Of a DNA stretch of 64,000 nt, positions 40,521 through 52,100 are shown in pieces. A program made the position numbers and the translations under genes. A model generated the notes under the pieces. The model saw nothing but the letters and a program-made list of their open reading frames with translations, made no database searches and was not told where the DNA came from. Positions within the stretch are counted from its first letter, which is position 1, and each line of letters opens with the position of its first letter. The DNA comes from Arachnia rubra (GTDB taxonomy: Bacteria > Actinomycetota > Actinomycetes > Propionibacteriales > Propionibacteriaceae): the NCBI RefSeq assembly GCF_019973735.1, contig NZ_AP024463.1, positions 62,001-126,000 on the forward strand, given 5' to 3'.

Positions 40521-43136
40521 ATGCCCGCTCTCACCCACCCGATTGCTGTCGTAGGCATGGCCTGCAGGTTCCCTGGCGCCCATGGGCCGGAGGAGTTCTG
40601 GTCACTCCTCCTCGAAGGACGTGATGCGATCGGCCCAGCTCCGCAGGAGCGTGGCCTCACTGATCCCGGCGGCTACCTCGACGACGTGGCTCGCTTCGAC
40701 GCAGATCTGTTTGGTGTCTCGCCGCGCGCCGCGCTGTTCATGGATCCGCACCAGCGGATCGCGCTCGAGCTGGCCTGGGAGGCCTGCGAGGACGCCGCTG
40801 TGCGCCCTGACGCGCAGGGAATCGTCAGCGGGGTGTTCGTCGGTGGGATGAGCGGAGGCTATGAGGAGTTGCTGGCCGGGCGGGCTAGCGACCCCAACTA
40901 CCTTCTCGGCAATACGCGGGGACTCATTGCCAACCGGATCTCGCATGCGTTACACCTCGATGGGCCCAGTATGACCCTTGACTGCGGGCAGTCTTCTTCT
41001 CTTGCCGCGGTCGTCATGGCGGTCCGGAGCCTCCGCGCAGGGGACTGTGATGTCGCTTTGGCGGGAGGAGTCAACCTCATCCTCACCCAGAGCAGCACGG
41101 AGGCTGCGCGCGCCTTCGGCGCCCTGTCCCCGACGTTCCGGTGCCGTCCGTTCGATGATCGCGCGGACGGCTACGTGCGCGGTGAAGGTGGCGCAATGCT
41201 GGTGCTTCGTCGCCTTGCAGACGCCGAGCGTGACGGAGATGCAATCTTAGCCGTCCTCCGCGGCGCCGCCCTCAATAACGATGCCGGAGTGACGTCCCTC
41301 GCGGTTCCCAGCGTCGATGGCCAGCGCATCGTGCTGAACAGCGCGCTTACCGACGCCGCCGTCTTGGCATCGGACATGAGCTACGTCGAGTTGCACGGGA
41401 CCGGCACCAAGGTCGGCGATCCGCTGGAAGCGGAGGCGCTCGGAATGGTGTATGAGGATCGGCCAACTCCTCTGTCTATCGGATCCGTCAAAAGCAATAT
41501 CGGCCATCTCGAAGGTGCCTCCGGAATTGCCGGCCTCGTCAAGGGAATCTTGGCCTTGAAGCACGGTGTCATTCCCCCCAACCATGACGTTGGGCAGGCC
41601 CCCAAGGCGCTGCGGCTCGAAGAACGCGGGCTGCGTGTCGTGGCCCAGCCCGAACCGCTCCCCGCCGGTGCGCTCGTCGGCGTTTCCTCCTTCGGAATGG
41701 GGGGTAGCAACGCCCACGTTATCCTCGGAGCCGGTCGGGAGGCAGTCACCTACGACGCAGCGCCGGCCACGGGAGACCGAATCTGGCTAATCACTGCACC
41801 CTTGGCCACGCTGCCGTCCCATGCCTCCCGTCTAGCCGAAGCGACCGTCGGTCTTGACCATGGGCGCGTAGCAGCGACCCTCTGGCATCACCGACCTCAC
41901 GTGGGAACAGTCGCGGCTCTTGTCGGCAGCGACACCCCCGAGCTCGTCGCGGGGCTGCGGGCCCTCGCGGAGGGACGACCCCATCCGGACGCCTTCACCG
42001 GGCCGCGGCGCGACGGGCGAGTGACCGTACTGTTCTCCGGCCAGGGTGCGCAGCGGCTCGGCATGGGTACCGCGCTGGCCACGACGTACCCTGCCTTCGC
42101 GGCCCCCTTCCATGAGCTGCTCGGCCTCATGTCAGATCGCCTCGGCGTAGATCTCGCCGCCATCGTCCGCGGCTGCGATCGTGAACGACTGATGCAGACG
42201 CGCCACACCCAGGCCGCACTGGTCGCTTTCGAGGTGGCGGGATATCGGCTCTTGCAGTCCTTTGGCCTTGCGCCCGACCTACTCGTTGGCCATTCCATTG
42301 GGGAGATCGCGGCCGCCCACGTCGCGGGTGTACTCTCCGCCGAGGACGCAGCAACGCTTGTCGCGGCCCGAGGCGACCTCATGCAGCAGCTGCCTGCAGG
42401 CGGCGGCATGCTCGCTGTCCACCTGCCGGAACACCGGGCCAAGGAGTTCATCGATGGCCGCCGGGGCGTGGCAGTCGCCGCGGTGAACTCTCCCCACAGC
42501 ATCGTGGTGGCCGGGCCCCTGCCCGTGCTTGAGGACATCGACGACACGCTGCCTGACGATGTGAGGCGGCGACTCCTGGCCGTCAGCCACGCCTTCCACT
42601 CGCCTCTAATGGACCCGATGCTCGACGAGTTCAGGGACGTGGCCTCCTCACTCACGCATCACCTCGCCCAGATCCCCGTCGTTTCGTGCCTCGATGGGCA
42701 GGTGCGTTCCACATTCGACGCCGAGCACTGGGTGCGCCACGCCCGCGAGACGGTCCGATTCCTCGATGCCACCCGGACAGCCCAGCAACTCGGTGCTGCG
42801 CACTTCGTTGAGGTTGGGCCGCAGCCGACGCTGCTTGCCATGGTCGAACAGACCCTAGGCGCGGGGGCAGCGACCCTGGTCCCGCTATGCCGCGAAACCT
42901 GCACCGAGGCGCGGGACGCCGTTCGGGCCCTGGCCGCGCTGGGCGCGGCGGGTGCCCCAGTCGACTGGACTGCGACGATCCCGACCGCCCCCCGGGTACC
43001 TCTGCCTGCGCTTGAGCTTGCTGGTCGCCGCTACTGGCCCGAGACCGCTGCCCAAGCCCCGACTGCGGTTGAGATCTCCCCAGGGCACGAGGAAGAGCCG
43101 GCCCCCCCGCGCGATGTCGTGCATGGCACGCCTTGA
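40521..43136 (+). CDS. Type I polyketide synthase loading protein KSQ-AT, without ACP
   Basis: Protein of 871 residues. There is no docking helix; the KS begins at once. The active-site Cys is replaced by Gln157 (D-C-G-Q-S-S-S), the hallmark of KSQ loading domains that decarboxylate rather than condense; the two His motifs (H-G-T-G-T and N-I-G-H) remain. The AT (about 500-800) has Ser592 in G-H-S-I-G-E and H-A-F-H at 690-693, which indicates malonyl-CoA, so the starter should be acetyl. The protein stops in the usual AT-ACP linker, and the ACP lies in another frame in the overlapping downstream gene. A run of seven C at 43102-43108 sits at the junction: with six C the two genes would fuse into one continuous KSQ-AT-ACP reading frame. 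Confidence 0.92.
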   Translation: MPALTHPIAVVGMACRFPGAHGPEEFWSLLLEGRDAIGPAPQERGLTDPGGYLDDVARFDADLFGVSPRAALFMDPHQRIALELAWEACEDAAVRPDAQGIVSGVFVGGMSGGYEELLAGRASDPNYLLGNTRGLIANRISHALHLDGPSMTLDCGQSSSLAAVVMAVRSLRAGDCDVALAGGVNLILTQSSTEAARAFGALSPTFRCRPFDDRADGYVRGEGGAMLVLRRLADAERDGDAILAVLRGAALNNDAGVTSLAVPSVDGQRIVLNSALTDAAVLASDMSYVELHGTGTKVGDPLEAEALGMVYEDRPTPLSIGSVKSNIGHLEGASGIAGLVKGILALKHGVIPPNHDVGQAPKALRLEERGLRVVAQPEPLPAGALVGVSSFGMGGSNAHVILGAGREAVTYDAAPATGDRIWLITAPLATLPSHASRLAEATVGLDHGRVAATLWHHRPHVGTVAALVGSDTPELVAGLRALAEGRPHPDAFTGPRRDGRVTVLFSGQGAQRLGMGTALATTYPAFAAPFHELLGLMSDRLGVDLAAIVRGCDRERLMQTRHTQAALVAFEVAGYRLLQSFGLAPDLLVGHSIGEIAAAHVAGVLSAEDAATLVAARGDLMQQLPAGGGMLAVHLPEHRAKEFIDGRRGVAVAAVNSPHSIVVAGPLPVLEDIDDTLPDDVRRRLLAVSHAFHSPLMDPMLDEFRDVASSLTHHLAQIPVVSCLDGQVRSTFDAEHWVRHARETVRFLDATRTAQQLGAAHFVEVGPQPTLLAMVEQTLGAGAATLVPLCRETCTEARDAVRALAALGAAGAPVDWTATIPTAPRVPLPALELAGRRYWPETAAQAPTAVEISPGHEEEPAPPRDVVHGTP

Positions 43137-46100
43137 GGCAGTCTTAGCATCCCTGCGCATCGTGTTGGGGCACACCCCTGACGCCGAGCTGGACCCGGAC
43201 CTGACGTTCAAGGCGCATGGCCTCACATCCCAGGGCGCTGTCGAACTCTGCGAGCTGCTCAGCCGCTCCGTCGACGTCCCGGTGTCCGCCGCAGCCACCT
43301 ACGACCATCCGACGCCCCGCCGCTTGGCTGAGGTCTTGGTCCCCGATGAGCCCGTAGCGGAGACTGTCGCCGTAGCCACGGACGACGCGCACGACGACCC
43401 GATCGCGATTGTTGGCATGGACTGCCGCTTCCCCGGAGCCAGCGGGACCGAAGCCTTGTGGCAGCTCGTCGCGCAGGAACGAGATGCCGTCGGCGCTTTC
43501 CCCGACGACCGTGGCTGGGAACTATCCGGACTGTTCGATGATGACCCCGATACCCCGGGCACGAGCCACACGTGTGAGGGAGGCTTTCTCGCCGACGCCA
43601 CCACGTTCGACGCCGGTTTTTTCGGCATCTCCGCCCGTGAAGCCCAGGCCATGGATCCGCAGCAGCGCAAAGCGCTCGAGACCGTTTGGCATGCCCTAGA
43701 AGCGGCAGGAATCGACGCCCACGGACTTCAGGGAACCCGTACCGGCGTATTCATGGGGGCGATGCCGGGCGACTACGGCCCCGACTTCGGGGCGATCGGG
43801 CCGGGCACGGGACACCGCCTCACAGGCACTGACCCCAGTATTATCTCGGGTCGCATCGCCTACACATTGGGGCTCACCGGCCCCGCCATGACGGTCGATA
43901 CCGCGTGCTCCTCATCGCTGGTGGCGATTCACCTCGCCGTGAACTCACTGCGTTATCGCGAAACGAACCTCGCTCTCGCCGGGGGCGTCACCGTTATGTC
44001 CACCCCCGGCATGTTCGTCGAACTCACCAAGCTCCGGGCGGTTTCGCCTCGCGGTCGCTGCCGCGCCTTCGCCGACGATGCCGACGGCACCGGATGGGGC
44101 GAAGGCTGCGGCGTGCTGGTCCTCGAACGCCTCAGTGACGCGCGTGCCAACGGCCACCATGTTCTCGGTCTTGTGCGAGGCACCGCTGTCAACGAGGATG
44201 GCGCTTCAAACGGGCTCACCGCCCCCAATGGCACCGCTCAGCGCTGCGTGATCCTCGATGCCCTCGCGGATGCTTCTCTCACCACGAATGATGTCGACGT
44301 CGTCGAGGCCCACGGCACTGGAACCGCCCTGGGCGACCCGATTGAGGCCGAGGCGGTTCTGGCCACCTACGGCGCCGACCGCGTCGGCGCGCCAGTGCTC
44401 CTGGGCTCTCTCAAGTCCAACATCGCCCATTCCCAGGCGGCTGCCGGAGTCGGTGGCGTCATCAAGATGGTACTCGCCATGCAGCACCGCTGGGTGCCGA
44501 AGACACTCAATGCCGACCGCCCGAGCCGCCACGTCGACTGGGCCTCTGGCGCGGTCCAGGTGGCCAACGAATCGCAGCCCTGGCCGTTGAGCGATCACCG
44601 GCCCCGGGCGGGCGTCTCCTCTTTCGGCATCGGTGGAACGAATGCGCACGTCATCGTCGAAGGCCCGTCCGATGACGCCCCGGAGCCCCAGCCCGGGCTG
44701 CTGCCCGATGAGTGCGCACCGCTGCTGATTTCGGCTCCGGACAAGATTGGTATCGAACGCCAAGCCGACAAGGTGGCCAAGTGGCTCCGTGCTGCGGATG
44801 TGGAGGCCGATGCTCTGGCCCGTGGGCTCGCGCGGCGTGCCCACCTAGCTGAACGCGCGGCCCTGCTGCCGGGGCTCGACCCCGAACGTGGGCTCGCGAT
44901 CCTCGCTGGCGAGTGTCCGCGGGACGGCGAGGCCGCCAAGGTGCTGCGCGGCAGCGCCAAACCCCGCCGCAGGGTGGCCTTCGTGTTCCCTGGACAAGGA
45001 TCCCAGTGGCCCGGGATGGGGACGCGGCTGCTGTCCGAGTCTCCGCTGTTCGCCGCCCACGTCGACGCCTGCGACGCTGCTTTCCGACACCACCTTGACT
45101 GGTCCGTCCGCGACCTGTTGGCCAGTGACGATAGCGTGGATTGGTGGGAGGAAGCCACGGCCCAGCCGGTGCTGTTCACGATGATGACTGGCCTCGCTCT
45201 CCTGTGGCGTGAAGCGGGTCTCGAGCCCACCGCGGTGGTTGGTCATTCCCAGGGCGAGGTGGCGGCCGCGTGGTTCGCAGGCGCTCTGACCCTGGAGGAG
45301 GCCGTCGCGGTCATCGCCTATCGCAGCGGTGCCTGGTCCTGGCTGGTTGGTCATAAGGGCGCCATGTTCTCGGTCTCGCTGCCCCGCCCGGACGTTGAAA
45401 TGCTTCTCCAAGCTGTCGATGGTGAGGTCGGGATAGCTGCTGTCAACGGACGCGGCTCCGTGATCGTCTCTGGGGAACGCCAGGCCACGCAAGCGTTCGT
45501 CGCCTCGATCGGTGACGATGTCAAAGTCAAGCCCTTGACCACCGTCAAGGTGGCTGGACACTCGCCAGTGCTCGAACCTATCCGTTCACGTCTGGCGGAC
45601 GCGCTGCGCGATATCCACCCCCAAGCGCCGCGGCTGGTGATGTATTCGACGGTCACGGGATCGTTGCTGAATCGCGCCCTGGACGCCGGCTACTGGTGTG
45701 ACAACATGATCGGCACCGTCGACTTTCTCGGTGCGAGCGAGGCCATGCTGGAGGAAGGGATCGACGCGTTCGTGGAGATCTCCGCCCATCCCGTGCTCGG
45801 ATTCCCTCTCCAGCAAACCATTGAAGCGACCGGCTCGAATGCCGCGGTCATACCCACCTTGAGGCGCGGTGAGGGCGGAGTCGCGGGCCTGGCAGCGGCG
45901 TTCGGCCACGGCCACGTCAACGGTCTTGATCTCGACTGGCGCCGCGTTCTCGGCGACGGCCCGAGCGCCGCCCCCGGGTATGCATTCAGCTCTGAGCGTC
46001 ACTGGGTTGCTCCGCCCAGCCCCACCACGCTTGACCGGATCCTCCTCCGTACCCTGCCGCGGGGCCGTGCCGAGCTCGAATGGCGTGGCGAGGCCGCCAT

Positions 46101-49100
46101 GCTGATCGACGAGGGCGTCCCCAGCATCGCAGGTCGCCCCGTGGTGTGCGCGGCCACCGTCGCCTCCCTGGCTCAGGCGGCCGGGAGTGCCGTCGGGCTG
46201 ACCCGACTCACCAGGTTCACGGTGTCAACGTTGGCGGTCCCGCAGGCCGATGGCCCCGTCACCCTGCTGGCTGAGGTGGATGCCGGTGAGCAGGAAAGAG
46301 CCTGCCGCGTCTCGCTTCACTGTGGTGACGACTGGGTCGAGCTGGGTGGCGGCACCGTCGCGCCACCCCAGGAGATGCCCCTCATCGCATCGCTGCCTCC
46401 TGTCCTCGAACCCCTGCCCGCCCCAACGCCTGACGAGGCGTTTGTCACAACGTCACGTCCCACGGGGCGCCTCCATGATTGCGATGCCACGTGGCTCGAG
46501 GTTAAGCTGCCCGCTCAACCCGACAGTCTCGGCCACACCGGTCGCGTGCTGCGCGCCGTATCCTGGGCGCAGGCCGGTGAGCACCGTCCAGCGATCCTTC
46601 CGATCGCGTTCGACAGCCTCGAGAGCCAGCAGCCCAGGACCGATCGTGCCTTGGTACGGATCACCTGCCACGATGACGTGCTGTGCGTCGACGCGTTCAC
46701 GCCGGATGGACAGCGGTTCCTGAACGCTGCCGGGGTCGTTGTCGAGGACGAGACCCTGTGGCGCGACCGGTTGATGCGGCTTGGTGAGGATGCGCTGTGG
46801 AGCCTCACATGGATTCCCTGCACCGTACCGCCGAGCGGCACCATGGGTGTGGTTGATCGCGACCCCGCCACCGGCGAGCTCCGCCTGACTGAATCGAATC
46901 CCGACTCGGCTTTGTGGACTCTGACGAGCCCCGAAAGCATCCGCCTCGATGAGTTCGCGGCCCGGCTGGCCGTGTGGGGGGGCTCGGCTGAATTCGACCA
47001 GACTGCGCTCGTGATCGCGACCCGGCACGCCACCATCGCCACCGCGCCCGGCGGCGCCCCCGATCCAGGCGCGGCCGCTGTGTGGGGATTGGTCCGCGCC
47101 GCCCAGGCCGAGTTCCCGGGGCGGTTCCGCCTCCTCGACCTTGACGATGCGGTCGACGAGGCAGACGTACATCGTGCAGCCCGCACCGATGTCTCCGAGC
47201 TCGCGCTTGTTGGCGCGCGGCTTCACAGCCCGATCGTCACGCCTGTGAAGGCGGGCATGCCCATGCCGTTGCGCCGGGGCACCGTCCTCATCACCGGAGG
47301 CACCGGGGCTCTGGCGGCTCTCGCGGCGGAGGATCTGGTCGTCCGCGCTGGGGCGACGAACCTCTGGCTTGTGAGCCGCCGGGCCGAGCAGTCCGACGCG
47401 GTAACGGCGCTGATCCAGCGCCTCGAACAGGCCGGAGCGCGAGCACGCGCTGTCTCCTGTGACGTTTCCGACCGGGCGGCCCTGCAGATGCTGCTCGAGC
47501 AGATACCGGCCGACGAGCCGCTTATCGGGGTCGTTCACACGGCTGGGGCGCTGGTCGATGGCCTCCTCGCCACCCAGGATGCCGCCGCGTTCGCCACGGC
47601 TTTCGGGGCCAAGGTCGAGGGCGCTAAGCATCTCGATGAGCTTACCCGTGGCCTCGGATTGGACTTCTTCGTTTTGTACTCGTCCGTGGTCGGCACCTTC
47701 GGCAACGCCGGGCAAGCCAGCTATGCGGCCGCCAACGCTGCTCTCGACGCCATCGCGTTCGGCCGCCGCGCGGCCGGCGAATCCGCGACATCCATCGCAT
47801 GGGGGCTGTGGAATACCACTTCCGGCCTAGTCGCGGAGATGCGTGAGCGTGACGTCCTGCGCTTCTCGCGTCGAGGCCTGCTGCCCCTTGAACCCGAGGT
47901 TGGGCGCATTCTGCTCCTGCAGGCCATTTCCAGCGGAGTTCCGAGCGTCGTCGCGACGCAGATCGACCGCACCCGGATCGCCGAGGTAGCTGGGGAGTCC
48001 GGCCTGCCCCAGGGCCTCCGTGCGCTCGCGCCTGAATCCGTTTCCTCGACGGGGCATCTGTCGTCGGCGGACAGGTTCAGCCAGCTCGATGCTGAGCGGC
48101 GCCTCAACGCCCTCCGCAGCATCGTGCGCGACGTGACGGCCGGAGTCCTTGCCGATTCGACCCCGGAGGCGATCGACATGGACGCCCCTTTCCGTGACCT
48201 TGGGTTCGACTCGCTCATGGGCGTCGAGTTACGCAATCATCTGTCGCAGGAGATGGGGCAGCGGCTGCCCGCCACTTTGATCTTTGACTACCCGCGCCCC
48301 GAGGCCGTCGCTCAATTCCTCGACGAGCTGATCGGTGGACAGCCCGACATCGATCCCGCTCCGATGAGCGAATCTGCCGTCCCCGAGGTGACGCACGATG
48401 GTGAAACCGTGGCGATCGTGGCCGCGGCCTGCCGGCTCCCGGGCGGCATCACGTCCCCCGAACAGCTCTGGGAGGCCTTGGAAGAAGAGCGCGATCTTGT
48501 CGGGCCCATGCCCACCGATCGTGGCTGGCCGAAGGATCTGCACAATCCTCAGGCCACTGGGCGTGGCTACAGCATCGCGGGCGAGGGCGGCTTCCTCGAC
48601 GATGCTGCCTACTTCGACTCCGGCTTCTTTGCCATCTCGGATCGCGAGGCCAAAGGCATGGATCCCCAGCAGCGTCTCCTTCTTCAAGTCGCCTGGGAAG
48701 CACTTGAGCGAGGTGGGATTGATCCGCACAGCCTGAAGGGCAGCCCCGTAGGGGTGTACATCGGCAACATCGGTCAGGCCTATACCGAGGGGATGTCCGA
48801 CGACGACGAACTGTCCGGCTACCTCGTGACTGGGGGGTCTAGCAGCATCCTGTCAGGCCGTCTGTCTTACGTGCTGGGGATCAACGGTCCCTCGCTCAGC
48901 GTCGACACCGGTTGCTCCTCCTCGCTAGTTGCCACCCACCTCGCCGTCTCTGCGATCCGCCGGGGCGAGTGCGACATGGCGCTTGTGGGCGGGGTCACGA
49001 TCATGGCGACCCCTGATCTGTTCGTTGAGTTCACGCGCCAGGGCGGCATGGCACCTGACGGTCGGTGCAAGGCCTTCTCTGACGCGGCTGACGGCACCGG

Positions 49101-52100
49101 CTGGGCCGAAGGTGTGGTCGTGCTCATCCTCGAGCGCCTGTCCGAGGCGCGCAGGCTCAGGCACCGCATTGTCGGGCTCATCCGCGGTTCTGCCGTCAAC
49201 CAAGACGGTGCCTCCAACGGGCTCACCGCCCCCAACGGCGCCTCCCAGCAGGCCGTCATCCGGGCCGCTCTCGCCGACGCCGGACTGACCAGCGCGGATG
49301 TTGACCTGGTCGAGGCTCACGGCACCGGCACCGTCCTGGGCGACCCAATCGAGGCGCAGGCCATACTGGCCACCTACGGCCGAGATCGTCGCGAGCCCAT
49401 TGCTATCGGTTCGCTCAAATCCAACACAGGTCACACTCAAGGAGCCGCGGGGGCCGCCGGCATCCTCAAAGTGCTCCTGTCCCTCGAGCACGGTCTCATG
49501 CCCAGGACGCTGCACTGCAGCGTTCCGAGTCGGCATGTCGACTGGGAGCAAGGCGACGTGAGGATCCTGAGCCAGGCGGCACCCTGGCCCGCGGGGGTGC
49601 GGGTCCGCCGAGGAGGCGTGTCCGCCTTTGGTATCAGTGGTACCAACGCGCATGTCATTGTGGAGGAACCACCGGCGGCGCCGGTCCCAGCACCGGCACC
49701 GGCTGCGCTCGGCGCCTCTATGTGGCCCATCTCGGCCCGCACTCCGGAGGCACTCCGGGCCCGTGCGCACGACCTTCTAACATCCGGCGTCGTTGATGAC
49801 GATCCCGAGCGTGTCGGGCGTGGCCTAGGGTTGCGCAGCAACTTTGAGGAACGAGCCGTGATCGTGGCCGAAGATCCTGAGATGCGGCGCGAGGCGCTCA
49901 GTGCCCTGGCACATGGCGGTTCTCACCCTGGGCTGATCCTCGGGACTCGTGGCGTTGGCCGGACCGCGTTCATCTTTAGCGGTCAAGGTACGCAGCACCC
50001 TGGAATGGGAGCAGAGCTCGGCGCGAGTTATCCCGTCTTCGCACGGGCTCACGCGGAGGCCCTGGAAGCCTGCGTGGCCGCATCTGCGGGGGATCTTGCC
50101 GGCCTCGTGGCCGATCCGACCCGGCTGGGCGAGACGGCGGTGGCGCAGCCCGCGATCTTCGCCTTTGAGGTCGCCGCGTTCCGTCTGTGGGAGTTCTGGG
50201 GCATCCGTCCGGACATTGTGGCTGGCCACTCCATCGGCGAGATTGCCGCCGCCCACTGCGCCGGTGTGCTGTCGCTCGAGGACGCTGCCAGGTTGGTCAC
50301 GCAGCGCGGACGCCTCATGCAGGAACTGCCGGGTGGCGCGATGCTTGCTCTGAGACGGCCTGTCGATGAAGTTGAGGAGGTCCTGCGTCGCTTCCCAACG
50401 CTGAGTCTCGCCGCCATCAATGGGCCAGAGTCTGTCGTCGTGGCTGGGCCTACCACGCAGGTCGAGGCGCTGGCCGCCGAGTGCCCTGGTACCCGCCTTA
50501 ACGTTAGCCACGCCTTCCACAGCGCGATGATGGCTCCGATGCTGCCAGCCTTCGCCGATGTCGTGGCAGGGCTGACTTTCCATGAGCCCAACCTCGCCTG
50601 TGTGTCCGCCACTCGGCCAGGCTCGGCCGAGACGCTGTGGACCGATCCGCAATACTGGGTGGAGCACGTCAGCGCCCCGGTGTGTTTCGATGCTGCCGTT
50701 GAGGTCCTCGTCGACCTGCGTGTCGGACGCATCCTTGAGGTGGGCCCAGATGCGGCTCTGACACCACTCGTGCGGCAGTCGCGACCTCACCTCGTCATCG
50801 TGCCCACCGTCTCGCGTCGGAGCTCAGAAACGACCGGGATCCGGGCCGCATTCGCCGGACTCCACAACGCCGGACACCCCGTCGACTGGACGGTGCTGCA
50901 GGGGGGTCGAGAGCAGGGCTGGGCCGACACCCCGACCTATGCCTTCCAGACCCGGCCTTTCTGGCGAGTGCCGAGCCGACTGGCGTGCCGCACCGTTGAC
51001 GGCCCCAATCACTACCGCACCGTCTGGCAGGACGCCGTGCCTGGTCGTCCCCTTACTGCCGACGTGCTAGTCGTTGCGCCCATCGAACACCGAGAGCTCG
51101 CCGAGACGTGGGCGCGGGCGCTGGACCGCCTGGGTGCCTCTTCTACCGTGATGACGCTGCCCGCCAGTGGCGACTTACCGCTGGATCTGCTCGAGGGCGG
51201 TACCAGCTCGCGGAGCCTCCTGGTTTCTCTTGGCACTCTGCCCACGGGTACCGGGGCCCGGCCCCCGATCAATCACGCCGCCGCCCTTGGTCGTCTCGCG
51301 GCCGGTGGCCGCCAGGGCCGTCAACTGGTGTTCGTCACCCGCGACGCGGTGCGTTCCGAGGTCTGTGACCCCGACCAGGCTGCCGTGTGGGGCTACGCCA
51401 AGACACTGGGGCTTGAGATCCCGTCCTGCCTGGCCGCCATCCTGGACGTGGCGCCGGATGTGGCGGCTGATGATGTTGCCCGGGTCATCCTCGGGTGCGA
51501 CGGCGAGGACCAGTGGAGCCTCGCCGCCCAAGGTGCTTTCGTGCCCCGCATTGAGGCCTGTGAACTGCCGGCAGGGCGCGGGCTTGCAGCCTCGGGCACG
51601 GTCCTCATCACAGGTGGTACCGGTGGCATCGGTGCCGCTATTGCCAAGGAGTACGCCCAGGCCGGAGCATTGCGGATCGCTCTGCTCAGCCGCCGTGGGC
51701 CCGACGCCCCCGGTGCTCAAGGACTGGCGCAGGAACTCCAGGCGCTCGGTTGCGAGGTCGAGGTTGTGAGTTGCGATGTCTCTAACCGGGGCGACCTCAT
51801 CCGCGCCGTTGAAGATATCGAGTCGCACGGGGACGCGATCACCGCCGTCGTGCACACGGCCGGGACCGTGGAGTTTGCGCCGATTCCGGAGGTGGACGAC
51901 GCTGCTTTGGCCCGGATGGCCTCCGGCAAGGTCGACGGTGCCCGCTACCTGGACGAGATCTTTGCGGGCCGCCGCCTCGACGCGTTCGTCGTGTGCTCCT
52001 CGGTCGCTGCCACGTGGGGCAGCGGCGGCCAGGCAGCCTACGCGAGCGCCAATGCGTGGCTTGATGGGCTGGCTCGTCGGCGCCGTGCCCGCGGTGAGAC

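Noticed and set aside
42952..43113. Upstream start for the module 1-2 synthase inside the loading AT gene
   Set aside because: The extra residues are an out-of-frame reading of the AT and linker; the ACP homology begins at about 43123.
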